Shown: one piece after another, positions 1-6,236 of the stretch
Numbering within the stretch: position 1 is the first letter of the stretch
Layout of the letters: the number at the start of each line of letters is the position of its first letter
NCBI GenBank assembly: GCA_964478775.1
Contig: CAYZJC010000038.1
Span: 1 to 8,983 of the forward strand
DNA length: 8,983 bases
Origin: PNMQ01 sp964478775
GTDB taxonomy: Bacteria > Pseudomonadota > Alphaproteobacteria > Paracaedibacterales > CAIOTO01
Reading direction: 5' to 3'
Notes under the pieces: model-generated
Told to the model about the DNA's origin: nothing
The model's input: the letters and a program-made list of their open reading frames with translations, nothing else
Database searches by the model: none
Program-made: the position numbers and the translations under genes

Positions 1-401
1 TGAGTAGTGATGTTAAGGCAATGATTTAAGATTCTGCCAAGCTCTGAAAATAAAACCCGTAAATATTGTGCTCTTATAGGGATATTGCATTTAAGTAATT
101 TCTCAACTGCTAAAGCAAAAGCATGTTCTTGATTTATTGGTGATACATAGTCAAGACGATCAAAATAAGGAATAGCTTGTAGATAAGTTTTGTGTTCAAT
201 AAGCTTTTCTGTTCCGCGATGTAAAAACCCTATATGCGGGTCTGCGCGTCTTACAACTTCCCCTTCCATTTCCAAAATCAAACGCAATACCCCATGCGCT
301 GCGGGGTGCTGTGGGCCAAAATTTAATGTGTAGGTATCATCGCTTTCAGATGAAATAGAATAGGAGGTTTGGTTGATCGCATCTTTATTGAGAGGTTTCA
401 T
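1..401 (-). CDS. nuoD: NADH-quinone oxidoreductase subunit D (complex I 49 kDa), N-terminal part, cut by window edge
   Basis: NuoD is the 49-kDa subunit of the peripheral arm of respiratory complex I; with NuoB it forms the quinone-reduction pocket at the membrane surface. The 133 codons present start with ATG at 399-401. They show the family's GPQHPAAHGVLR (residues 29-40), HIGFLHRGTEKL (56-67) and DRLDYVS (81-87). His36 and Tyr85 sit at the same 49-residue spacing as the quinone-contacting His and Tyr known from Thermus complex I. The start lies only 6 bp after the nuoC stop, with AAAGGA inside the last nuoC codons as ribosome binding site, so the two genes are almost certainly cotranscribed and translationally coupled. 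About two thirds of the protein lies beyond the left edge, so integrity of the rest cannot be judged. Confidence 0.97.
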   Translation of the reverse strand, partial: MKPLNKDAINQTSYSISSESDDTYTLNFGPQHPAAHGVLRLILEMEGEVVRRADPHIGFLHRGTEKLIEHKTYLQAIPYFDRLDYVSPINQEHAFALAVEKLLKCNIPIRAQYLRVLFSELGRILNHCLNITT

Positions 402-407
402 GAAAGC

Positions 408-1082
408 TTATCCTTTTGTGGGGAAATCAGAAGTCTGTTGAGCGGCTTGATCAAGGGCTGCAGAGCGTTCAGCTTGTCTCCTTAATAAGTCTTTTGCAAT
501 TTTTGCATTTTCCCAAGGGCTTTGAAAGTCAAACTGTCTATAGTCTTGCGCTAATTGTACAGGTTCATACACCACACGCTTTTCAACGTCGCAGTATCTG
601 ACTTGTGTGTAGCCTGTGAGGGGGAAGTCTTTACGAAGGGGGTGTCCTGAAAATGTGTAGTCTGTTAATATACGACGCAAATCTGGATGTTCTGTAAAAG
701 CAATGCCAAACATATCCCACACTTCACGTTCATACCAATTCGCATTTGAAAACACCGGCGTGATTGAAGGAATCGCCCCCCCTTCCGCTAAATCAACTTT
801 CACCCGAAGGCGTTTGTTGTGGGTTAAGCTTAGCAAGTGATAAACAATCTCAAAACGCAAGGGCCTGCTTGGGTAGTCAACGGCTGTGATATCTACCAGT
901 TGTTCAAATTCAAACGCGTGATGATTTGATAAAATCGTTAACACACGCACCACTGAAGATGGGTAAATCCAAATAGTGTCTTCATCATATTCATAAAGAT
1001 GCTTAATAAAGTCTGGCGCGATAAGCTGTTCTATTTGCTTGGCAAATGCTTCGTGCTGCACAAACTGATTCACGTTATCCAT
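408..1082 (-). CDS. nuoC: NADH-quinone oxidoreductase subunit C (complex I 30 kDa)
   Basis: NuoC is the 30-kDa hydrophilic subunit of complex I, packed against NuoD in the peripheral arm. The 224-residue product has normal length. It carries the family blocks DITAVDYPSR (64-73), the signature ANWYEREVWDMFGI (114-127) and HPLRKDFPL (147-155), followed by YEPVQLAQDYRQFDFQSPWE near the C terminus. The start is ATG at 1080-1082, with ACAAGG about 11 nt upstream as a modest ribosome binding site. It is followed 6 bp later by nuoD. In most bacteria nuoB sits directly upstream of nuoC; here the upstream neighbour is an unrelated cysteine-rich secreted protein behind a terminator. nuoCD therefore appears to be a separate transcription unit with a promoter of its own. 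Confidence 0.98.
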   Translation of the reverse strand: MDNVNQFVQHEAFAKQIEQLIAPDFIKHLYEYDEDTIWIYPSSVVRVLTILSNHHAFEFEQLVDITAVDYPSRPLRFEIVYHLLSLTHNKRLRVKVDLAEGGAIPSITPVFSNANWYEREVWDMFGIAFTEHPDLRRILTDYTFSGHPLRKDFPLTGYTQVRYCDVEKRVVYEPVQLAQDYRQFDFQSPWENAKIAKDLLRRQAERSAALDQAAQQTSDFPTKG

Positions 1083-1124
1083 AAGGGTAGGCCTTGTAAA
1101 AAGAAAGCTAAAATTTTCTTCCCC

Positions 1125-1164
1125 ATTATCAAAAGGGATAAGGTAAGTTTGTCATAAATTGCAA
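1125..1164 (-). promoter_or_regulatory. candidate nuoCD promoter (weak)
   Basis: Because a terminator lies upstream, nuoCD needs its own promoter between 1083 and 1239. On the minus strand two imperfect sigma70-like pairs can be seen. One is ATGACA (1150-1155) with GATAAT (1125-1130) at 19 bp. The other is TTGCAA (1159-1164) with TTATCC (1136-1141) at 17 bp. Neither is strong and only transcript mapping could choose between them. Confidence 0.25.
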
Positions 1165-1239
1165 TGTTTTGAAACCACTTTGTGAAATGGGGGCTGGGTT
1201 TGGCGTGTGAAAGAGAAGGTGTGATCGTTAAGTCGACAC

Positions 1240-1269
1240 AAAAAATGAGGTATACATTGACACCTCATT
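1240..1269 (-). terminator. intrinsic terminator of the cysteine-rich protein gene
   Basis: On the minus strand an 8-bp perfect stem AATGAGGT/ACCTCATT (plus-strand arms 1244-1251 and 1262-1269) with a 10-nt loop runs directly into a T tract, seen as six A on the plus strand at 1240-1245. It lies 36 bp after the stop codon of the cysteine-rich gene and before nuoC. It therefore supports that small gene being real and separates it from nuoCD. The stem is only moderately GC-rich. Confidence 0.6.
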
Positions 1270-1304
1270 CATATATTGATTTCGCAATTCAAGACAAAAA
1301 GCTT

Positions 1305-1685
1305 TTACTTCGCAGGGCAAAAGCAAGGCTTCTTTTTAAGTTTGTATTTAAATGGATAAACTGGATTCCAGCCATCCTTCTTTTCCTTACAAGGGTTGGT
1401 GATGTGTGTGGGGTGCCATTCGCAAGCGCTATTCATTTTACATGATTCTTCGAACGCATCTAATTGACTACAATTTGACACGCAATGCTGCTTTGCGCCA
1501 ACCACTTTACAGGCCCAAAAGGGAGAGTTATCTGCGCGTATTTGACGACAAATCGTTGTGTTGTCATATTCGCCGGCACTGCTAAAATTTTCACACTTAG
1601 CTGCATTGGCAAAACCGGTTAGCAAAAGAAGGCTTGTGCAAAGGGCTGTACAGTATGCCACAATTGTTTTTACGGTTAAGTTCAT
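1305..1685 (-). CDS. small secreted cysteine-rich protein, unknown function
   Basis: The 126-residue product is not recognised as a named family. Residues 1-28 look like a Sec signal peptide: a short basic N region (Lys6), a hydrophobic core around residues 8-25 with LLLLTGF, and an ANA-AK cleavage site. No lipobox is present. The mature part of about 98 residues holds ten cysteines (31, 46, 59, 68, 72, 82, 88, 99, 121, 123), which suggests up to five disulphides formed in the periplasm or after export. The stretch CKMNSACEW followed by a later Cys recalls small disulphide modules of the CxxNxxCxW...C type seen in some secreted proteins; this is a resemblance only. The C terminus is Lys-rich and ends in KPCFCPAK. 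The start ATG is preceded by AGAAAG, and an intrinsic terminator follows the gene. An overlapping plus-strand frame is judged a shadow. Confidence 0.75.
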   Translation of the reverse strand: MNLTVKTIVAYCTALCTSLLLLTGFANAAKCENFSSAGEYDNTTICRQIRADNSPFWACKVVGAKQHCVSNCSQLDAFEESCKMNSACEWHPTHITNPCKEKKDGWNPVYPFKYKLKKKPCFCPAK

Positions 1686-1709
1686 AAAATTTTCTTTCTA
1701 CAACAAAGG

Positions 1710-1717
1710 TTAACCAT
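1710..1717 (+). promoter_or_regulatory. possible CtrA half-site TTAACCAT
   Basis: The octamer TTAACCAT matches the CtrA half-site known from Caulobacter and lies 25 bp before the cysteine-rich gene start. An 8-mer can occur by chance, so it is worth noting mainly because a full TTAA-N7-TTAA site lies 36 bp away. Confidence 0.2.
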
Positions 1718-1752
1718 GAAGTGCTGATTAAGATCATTTTTACAAAATATAG

Positions 1753-1767
1753 TTAACATACTATTAA
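1753..1767. promoter_or_regulatory. TTAA-N7-TTAA site (CtrA-box-like) in the divergent intergenic region
   Basis: TTAA (1753-1756), seven bases, TTAA (1764-1767), with the second half extended to TTAAC, equals the alphaproteobacterial CtrA full-site consensus. It lies between the divergently transcribed cysteine-rich gene and rsh. Unlike the two copies in the repeat elements, no convincing TATAAT lies 12 bp further on either strand, so if functional it may repress or have another spacing. The site is AT-only apart from its spacer and could arise by chance in AT-rich DNA. Confidence 0.3.
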
Positions 1768-1883
1768 CGCTTACGCATTTTTATGTGTGAACTGTCGATT
1801 TTAGTGCTAATGCACCCTGCATTTCACACATTTCTTGCCTCAAGTGATGTGCCAAGATAACACTAGGCGTATTGTTTCATTTT

Positions 1884-1892
1884 TGCTACAAT
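1884..1892 (+). promoter_or_regulatory. candidate extended -10 promoter for the rsh-acpS-lepB operon
   Basis: TGCTACAAT is an extended -10 motif (TGN plus TACAAT, 5 of 6 to consensus) 35 bp before the rsh start codon. No good -35 hexamer stands at 17 bp, which extended -10 promoters can tolerate. This is inference from sequence only. Confidence 0.3.
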
Positions 1893-1927
1893 AATCAAAT
1901 ATAGTTCTGATAATGGGTTAATTAATT

Positions 1928-4026
1928 GTGCTGGGTCCACAGTCTCTTGTGTTGAAACAACACGACTTAATACAAAGGATGCGTGCCTACGATCCACATG
2001 TTGATGAAGACATGGTAAATCGTGCATATGTGTTTTCGGTTAAATGTCATGCAAGTCAGGTGCGTGACTCAGGTGATCCGTATTTTCATCATCCTATTGA
2101 AGTTGCAACTATTTTAACGGAATTGAAATTAGACACCCAATCTATTGTGACAGGGCTTTTGCATGATACTGTTGAAGACACAGTGACAACGTGCGAAGAA
2201 ATTGGCCAACTGTTTGGAGATGAGATTGCACAACTTGTCGCAGGGGTTACAAAACTTTCAAAACTAGAGCTGCAGTCAGAGGCCACAAAGCAAGCAGAAA
2301 ACTTTAGAAAGCTTGTACTTGCGATGTCGAGCGATATTCGCGTATTGCTGGTTAAGCTTGCGGATCGTTTGCACAATATGCGAACCCTGCATCATGTGAC
2401 ATCTGCAGATAAACGCAGAAGAATTGCCCATGAAACTTTAGAAATTTATGCACCGCTTGCAGAACGCATGGGTATCCACAGCTTAAAAGACGAACTAGAA
2501 GACCTTGCTTTTTCCCAATTACAACCTGATATTTATGAGTCAATCACCAGCAGGTTAAAGTTTATCCACCAAGCTTCAACAGACACCATTTCTTTGATTA
2601 TGTCAGACATTAACCACGTGACAGAAAATTTTGGTTTGCAATGTCACTTAAGCGGACGCCTAAAGTCGCCCTATTCCATTTGGCGAAAGATGCAAAAAAA
2701 GAATATCACCCTTGAGCAATTGTCAGACATTATGGCCTTTCGCATTTTGGTGACATCAGTTGCGGAATGTTACCAGGCCTTAGGTGTCTTACATAGCCAC
2801 TACATGGTCGTGCCTGGGCGCTTTAAAGATTATATCAGTACCCCAAAGCCTAACCACTATCAATCTTTACACTCTTGTGTGATTGGCCCCTTACATCAAC
2901 GTATTGAAATTCAAATCAGAACACAAGAAATGCACGATGTTTGCGAACATGGGGTAGCAGCCCACTGGCAATACAAACAAGGCTCACGAACACATGATGG
3001 TAAACAATACGCGTGGCTTCGAGGATTGCTTGAAATTTTAGAACATGCCTCAAGTCCTGTTGAATTTTTAGAGCACACGAAACTTGAAATGTTTCAAGAC
3101 CAGGTGTTTTGTTTTACCCCAAAGGGTGAACTGGTTAATTTGCCGCGTGGGGCAACGGCTGTAGACTTTGCTTATGCAATACATTCTGAAATAGGCAATA
3201 NNNNNNNNNNGAATGGTCGCCAAGTGCCCCTGCGGTCAGTGCTGCGTAATGGCGACCAAGTTGAAATTATTACAGCAAAAACACAAAGCCCTTCACCCAC
3301 CTGGGAAAGGTTTGTCGTTACAGGTAAAGCGCGCGCTAGCATACGCCGTTTTATCAGAAGTCAACAACGCGCACAGTACAGTGAGCATGGAAAGTCTTTG
3401 TTGCAAAAAGCATGCTTGAAGGAAAATGTTCCCTTTAATGAGAAAAAGATTCAAGCCATCTTAGGCAAATTCCACTACCCCTTGCTGGATGATTTATATG
3501 CAGCCCTTGGAGAGGGGATTCAGTCTGCAAAAGAAATTTTAACAGCAGCTTACCCAGAAGATGCCAATGCCATTAAAAAAGAACTAACTAGCAACGAACC
3601 TAAAAATAAACCTGCCCCTAAACAAATGATGAGCGACCCAGCACGCAACATTGAAGGACTTATCGCAGGGATGACTGTCAATTTTGCAGGTTGTTGCCAC
3701 CCATTGCCGGGGGATAAGATTGTAGGGGTCGTCTTAACAGGTAAGGGGGTCACAATCCACACGCAAGATTGCCAGGTGATTGCAACACACCCAGACCCAG
3801 ATCGTATTTTAGATCTTGCCTGGGCAGATGTACGTGACAATGGCCAACGCTTTGTGGGGCGTTTGAAAATCACCTTTATAAACAAACCTGGAACCTTGGC
3901 AATTGTCACAGCAACAATTGGTAAGCAAAATGCTGATATCGTCNNNNNNNNNNNNNNNNNNNNNNNNNNNNNNNAAACGCTGCCCTTCGGTCTTTGTCAG
4001 TCATCTTAATGGTAGAGCGTATATAA
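1928..4026 (+). CDS. spoT: bifunctional (p)ppGpp synthetase/hydrolase, RelA/SpoT homolog (Rsh), interrupted by two sequencing gaps
   Basis: Rsh makes (p)ppGpp from ATP and GDP/GTP and degrades it to pyrophosphate and GDP/GTP, setting the stringent response. Domains in order: HD hydrolase (about 30-185) with HHP (54-56), HDTVEDT (79-85) and DRLHNMRTL intact; synthetase (about 235-350) with YSIWRKMQKKN, RFKD (298-301) and EIQIRT; TGS (about 393-440); a Cys-containing block FAGCCHPLPGD; and a C-terminal ACT domain. RFKD is the charge pattern of bifunctional enzymes. The start is probably GTG at 1928 after a weak GGG site; GTG 1949 and TTG 1952 are alternatives that fit family N termini better. 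Gap 3201-3210 cuts the TGS domain between GN and NGR, where about seven residues are expected. Gap 3944-3974 removes most of the ACT domain. After it the true frame reads NAALRSLSVILMVERI and stops at 4024-4026, so the frame change is caused by the wrong gap length. The stop overlaps the acpS start. Confidence 0.96.
3201..3210. other. sequencing gap inside the rsh TGS domain
   Basis: Ten N lie between codons for Gly-Asn and Asn-Gly-Arg. RelA/SpoT proteins usually have about seven residues here (of the kind TCVGAKV), which would need about 19 unknown bases, so the printed length is probably 9 short. Frame is kept by luck. Confidence 0.9.
3944..3974. other. sequencing gap inside the rsh ACT domain
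   Basis: Thirty-one N follow NADIV. The sequence after the gap encodes NAALRSLSVILMVERI-stop in a different frame, which is the normal end of an ACT domain. A missing length of 3k+2 bases is required, and by family comparison about 90 bases (about 30 residues) rather than 31. Confidence 0.85.
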
Positions 4027-4478
4027 TGATTATAGGCATAGGTACAGACCTTGTGGATATGCGCCGCATTCAACGCGCATGGGATAAACTAGGACAAGCC
4101 TACCTTGATGAAGTCTTTTCTCAAGAAGAACAAACCTATTGTCTTCGTAAAAATAATCAACGCATTCGTGCAACAGATGAAACCACATTAGCAGGCAACA
4201 GCTTTGCTAAAATGTTTGCCATTAAAGAAGCCACCCTTAAAGCCATTGGCCTGGTTGACGGCATTAAGTGGAACGATATCATAATCAGCCATGAACCAAC
4301 AGGTCGGCCCACTGTTGCCCTGCAAGACACCGCTTTGACAAATCTTCTTGCGCATTGCAAGGAAACGTTTTGTTTTCTTGATAAGGTGTCGCGCTGTCAT
4401 GTAAGATATCATGTAAGTGTGTCAGATGATATTCCTTATGCAACAGCTGTTGTGATACTTGAATATCTTACAAACTAA
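4026..4478 (+). CDS. acpS: holo-[acyl-carrier-protein] synthase
   Basis: AcpS transfers the 4'-phosphopantetheine arm of CoA to the serine of apo-acyl carrier protein, activating fatty acid synthesis in the cytoplasm. The 150-residue product begins MIIGIGTDLVDMRRI, with the metal-binding Asp8, and has the second signature FAKMFAIKEATLKAIG with Glu68 and Lys72. The C terminus has the usual VSVSDDIPYATAVVILE. ATG 4026 overlaps the rsh stop by one base (TAATG), which implies coupled translation; a longer frame running back into the upstream gap is not the true start. The protein is some 15-25 residues longer than typical AcpS, with extra sequence around 43-60 and 112-127. Those additions lie outside the active-site motifs. 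lepB follows after 48 bp. Confidence 0.96.
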   Translation: MIIGIGTDLVDMRRIQRAWDKLGQAYLDEVFSQEEQTYCLRKNNQRIRATDETTLAGNSFAKMFAIKEATLKAIGLVDGIKWNDIIISHEPTGRPTVALQDTALTNLLAHCKETFCFLDKVSRCHVRYHVSVSDDIPYATAVVILEYLTN

Positions 4479-4516
4479 TTCGCTTTATTATTTTATTTTT
4501 CCAATTTGTAAGGGAT

Positions 4517-4520
4517 GGAG
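4517..4520 (+). promoter_or_regulatory. lepB ribosome binding site (decides the start)
   Basis: GGAG is spaced 6 nt from ATG 4527, an ideal arrangement. The in-frame ATG at 4515 lies just before and overlaps into this region, with only AAGGG directly abutting it, so translation from 4527 is favoured. Confidence 0.6.
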
Positions 4521-4526
4521 TTTTTA

Positions 4527-5318
4527 ATGTCATTGTCAGCAGATAAATTAAGTGCAAGTCATGAAAAAAGTTTTAAAGACACTGTGATTGCGGAAATCAA
4601 AGGGTTATTTTATGCTTTATGTGTTGCCCTTGTGATTAGAACATTTTTGTATCAACCCTTCATTATTCCATCTGAATCTATGTACCCAACACTAATGATT
4701 GGTGACTTTTTATTTGTGAATAAATTTGCGTATGGCTATAGTAACCAGTCATTTCCATTTGCACCCAATATGATTGAAAATCGTATCATGCAAAAAGAAT
4801 TGAAGCGTGGTGACGTTGTTGTCTTTAATAACCCCTTGCATAAAGATGAGCTTAATAAGCCAGACCCACTAGACTATATTAAAAGACTTATAGGCTTACC
4901 TGGTGATAAACTTCAAATGATTGAAGGTGTCTTACACATTAACGGAGAACCTGTTCAACTAGAGCAGCTCAAAGACTACCAATATACTGACTCTAAAGGC
5001 AGATTTCATATTGTGCCACACTATATTGAAACTTTGCCTAATGGTGTCAAACATTCCATTTTAAAAGCAGCCCCAATGGGCCGCGGATGGCTTGATAACA
5101 CACAAGAATATATCGTGCCTGAAGGTCATTACTTTTTAATGGGGGATAACCGCGATAATTCAAAAGACAGCCGTGTCATAGATGCTGTCGGTTACGTGCC
5201 TGCAAAGAACGTAATTGGTAGGGCGGATTTTATCCTCCTCAGCCACTTAGGAAAACTGTTCAAACCATGGACATGGTTGAATATTCGTTTTGACAGAGGT
5301 CCACACATTATAAGGTGA
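4527..5318 (+). CDS. lepB: signal peptidase I
   Basis: LepB is the membrane-bound Ser/Lys protease that removes signal peptides from Sec- and Tat-exported proteins. Numbered from the upstream ATG at 4515, the protein shows one N-terminal membrane segment (about 30-50), then IPSESMYPTL with catalytic Ser55, YIKRLIGLPGD with general base Lys123, and box E GDNRDNSKDSR (210-220). All S26 motifs are intact. The preferred start is the second ATG, at 4527, because GGAG at 4517-4520 lies 6 nt before it; the 4515 ATG would overlap that site. This gives 263 residues. One membrane segment instead of the two of E. coli is common in alphaproteobacteria. It follows acpS as in other alphaproteobacteria, but rnc and era, which normally come next, are absent here. 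Confidence 0.97.
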   Translation: MSLSADKLSASHEKSFKDTVIAEIKGLFYALCVALVIRTFLYQPFIIPSESMYPTLMIGDFLFVNKFAYGYSNQSFPFAPNMIENRIMQKELKRGDVVVFNNPLHKDELNKPDPLDYIKRLIGLPGDKLQMIEGVLHINGEPVQLEQLKDYQYTDSKGRFHIVPHYIETLPNGVKHSILKAAPMGRGWLDNTQEYIVPEGHYFLMGDNRDNSKDSRVIDAVGYVPAKNVIGRADFILLSHLGKLFKPWTWLNIRFDRGPHIIR

Positions 5319-5325
5319 TGACCAT

Positions 5326-5367
5326 AATGTTTTAAAATGAAACAATACTTTCCACATTTTAAACATT
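5326..5367. repeat. AT-rich inverted repeat after lepB
   Basis: AATGTTTTAAAATG (5326-5339) and CATTTTAAACATT (5355-5367) are complementary except for one bulged T, with a 15-nt loop. It begins 7 bp after the lepB stop and could fold in the lepB 3' end. It has almost no GC and no clear T tract, so it is a poor terminator. Its right arm overlaps the TTAA-N7-TTAA site of repeat copy A. Confidence 0.45.
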
Positions 5368-5450
5368 TATTAACTATTATCATATTATGATATACACAAT
5401 CGCAAATACGTATGTAGTATTGTTGCATTAATTTTGTTATGACTGTGCGC
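5355..5450 (+). repeat. dispersed intergenic element, copy A
   Basis: Aligned with copy B at 8831-8930, without gaps over the core. Positions 5365-5395 match 24 of 31 bases, 5396-5418 match 23 of 23, and the next seven match 6 of 7. Similarity then decays with a one-base gap through about 5450. Conserved parts are TTAA-N7-TTAA, a TATRAT hexamer and the identical block containing the palindrome ATACGTAT. There is no coding frame. Both copies lie in long gene-free stretches downstream of a plus-strand gene. Confidence 0.8.
5359..5391 (+). promoter_or_regulatory. promoter-like module in repeat copy A: TTAA-N7-TTAA, 12 bp, TATGAT
   Basis: TTAA at 5359-5362 and 5370-5373 are seven bases apart; TATGAT at 5386-5391 follows after 12 bp. 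In copy B the same spacings hold with TATAAT. The paired TTAA would be centred near -32 from the expected transcription start, the position where CtrA boxes overlap the -35 region in known CtrA-activated promoters. That a CtrA protein acts here is inference. Confidence 0.45.
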
Positions 5451-5515
5451 AGGTATACCCGGCATAGTTTTATAGCTTGTCACTTATAATCTGGTTATGC
5501 GTCATGTCGCTTCTC

Positions 5516-5536
5516 ATGTAGTAATACCTACATTTT
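5516..5536 (+). terminator. weak hairpin plus T run, possible 3' end of a short transcript
   Basis: ATGTAG (5516-5521), 6-nt loop, CTACAT (5528-5533), then TTTT to 5536. If the copy A promoter fires near 5396, this would end an RNA of about 140 nt. The stem is short and only one third GC, so the call is tentative. Confidence 0.25.
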
Positions 5537-5640
5537 GAGTCTCATTCCTGTAACCAAATTAAATTGACTACGCTTACAGCATAATGAATTGACTGCTACA
5601 TTTAAGCTTAACGTATGAAATATCTGATAGCCTGTTATGA

Positions 5641-5755
5641 GTTGCTGCATGAACAGGACAGGCGGAGCATTAGGTGGTGTTTGGCTTGACATAGGTGGGA
5701 TTGTGTCCCCCCACCCTTGAAACAAGGGTGGGAAGTTATGGGCGGGGGGCGGTAC
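5641..5755. other. G-rich island with a perfect hairpin
   Basis: About 57 percent GC in 115 bp, with strong G over C bias on the plus strand except at the hairpin's left arm, inside flanking DNA that is mostly A and T. It contains the perfect hairpin at 5710-5732 and a run of G at 5744-5749. No family is recognised. It could be a REP-like palindromic insertion or the remnant of a foreign segment. Confidence 0.5.
5710..5732. repeat. perfect 10-bp hairpin CCCACCCTTG-AAA-CAAGGGTGGG
   Basis: The two arms are exactly complementary with a 3-nt loop and are GC-rich (7 of 10). Neither strand has a T tract after it, so it is not a canonical intrinsic terminator. It may be a REP-like palindrome or an RNA stem. 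Confidence 0.7.
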
Positions 5756-6236
5756 TAATAAAATAATTTAATTAAATATTTAGCTTAATTTCTGCAGAAG
5801 TTTGAATGGGAAATTCGTATCTCCTTAAGAGACGTGAAGTGAAGCATACTGCATAGATAAATTCAATTTAATTTCATTTGCCGATTAAAGGAAAGAAATG
5901 AATTGTAGACATAATATATAAGAAAAATATACACTAGAGGCAGATTATATATAACAAGCTATGCCTCATCGCATAACCCATCCACATTGCTATTGACATG
6001 TCCCATATCTCACCAAAAATCCCAATTTGCCTAGATGAATCATCAGCAAACACCACACTTGATAAACTATTCCTTTTTGCCACATTCAATTGAAACTGTC
6101 TAGATAACACAATTTTATGGTCTCGGATTTAAAAATTGGTTATATTGATTTTGGTAGGTCCGATCTTAAAAACATTTGCACTACGGGCAAACTTATGGTC
6201 ATATAAACTGTTGACATAAATTTATTTCGCAAGCAC

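Noticed and set aside
1182..1445. Plus-strand open frame of 87 codons overlapping the cysteine-rich gene
   Set aside because: It is antisense to a gene with a clear signal peptide and terminator, has no ribosome binding site and no recognisable motif.
3201..3210. CRISPR, tRNA or rRNA signals anywhere in the window
   Set aside because: No regularly spaced repeats, cloverleaf-like sequence or rRNA segments were seen when reading both strands; the N runs are simple gaps.
3903..4025. Upstream extension of acpS through the N gap
   Set aside because: The extension exists only because N translate without stops. It is in fact the end of rsh in another frame; AcpS homologs start at MIIGIGTD.
4157..4412. 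Minus-strand open frames inside acpS, and similar ones inside rsh and the transporter
   Set aside because: These are shadow frames of genes with clear family motifs on the plus strand.
5710..5732. Perfect hairpin as an intrinsic terminator
   Set aside because: No T tract follows on either strand and no gene ends close by.
5528..5767. Minus-strand proline-rich open frame in the G-rich island
   Set aside because: It has only a TTG or a late ATG start, no ribosome binding site and no recognised family; its open frame is helped by the low stop-codon content of C-rich DNA. Kept only as part of the island finding.
6211..6216. TTGACA as -35 of a transporter promoter
   Set aside because: At 16-18 bp downstream the sequence is CACGCA-like, with no -10 hexamer. 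The same holds for the TTGACA copies at 5686-5691 and 5993-5998.
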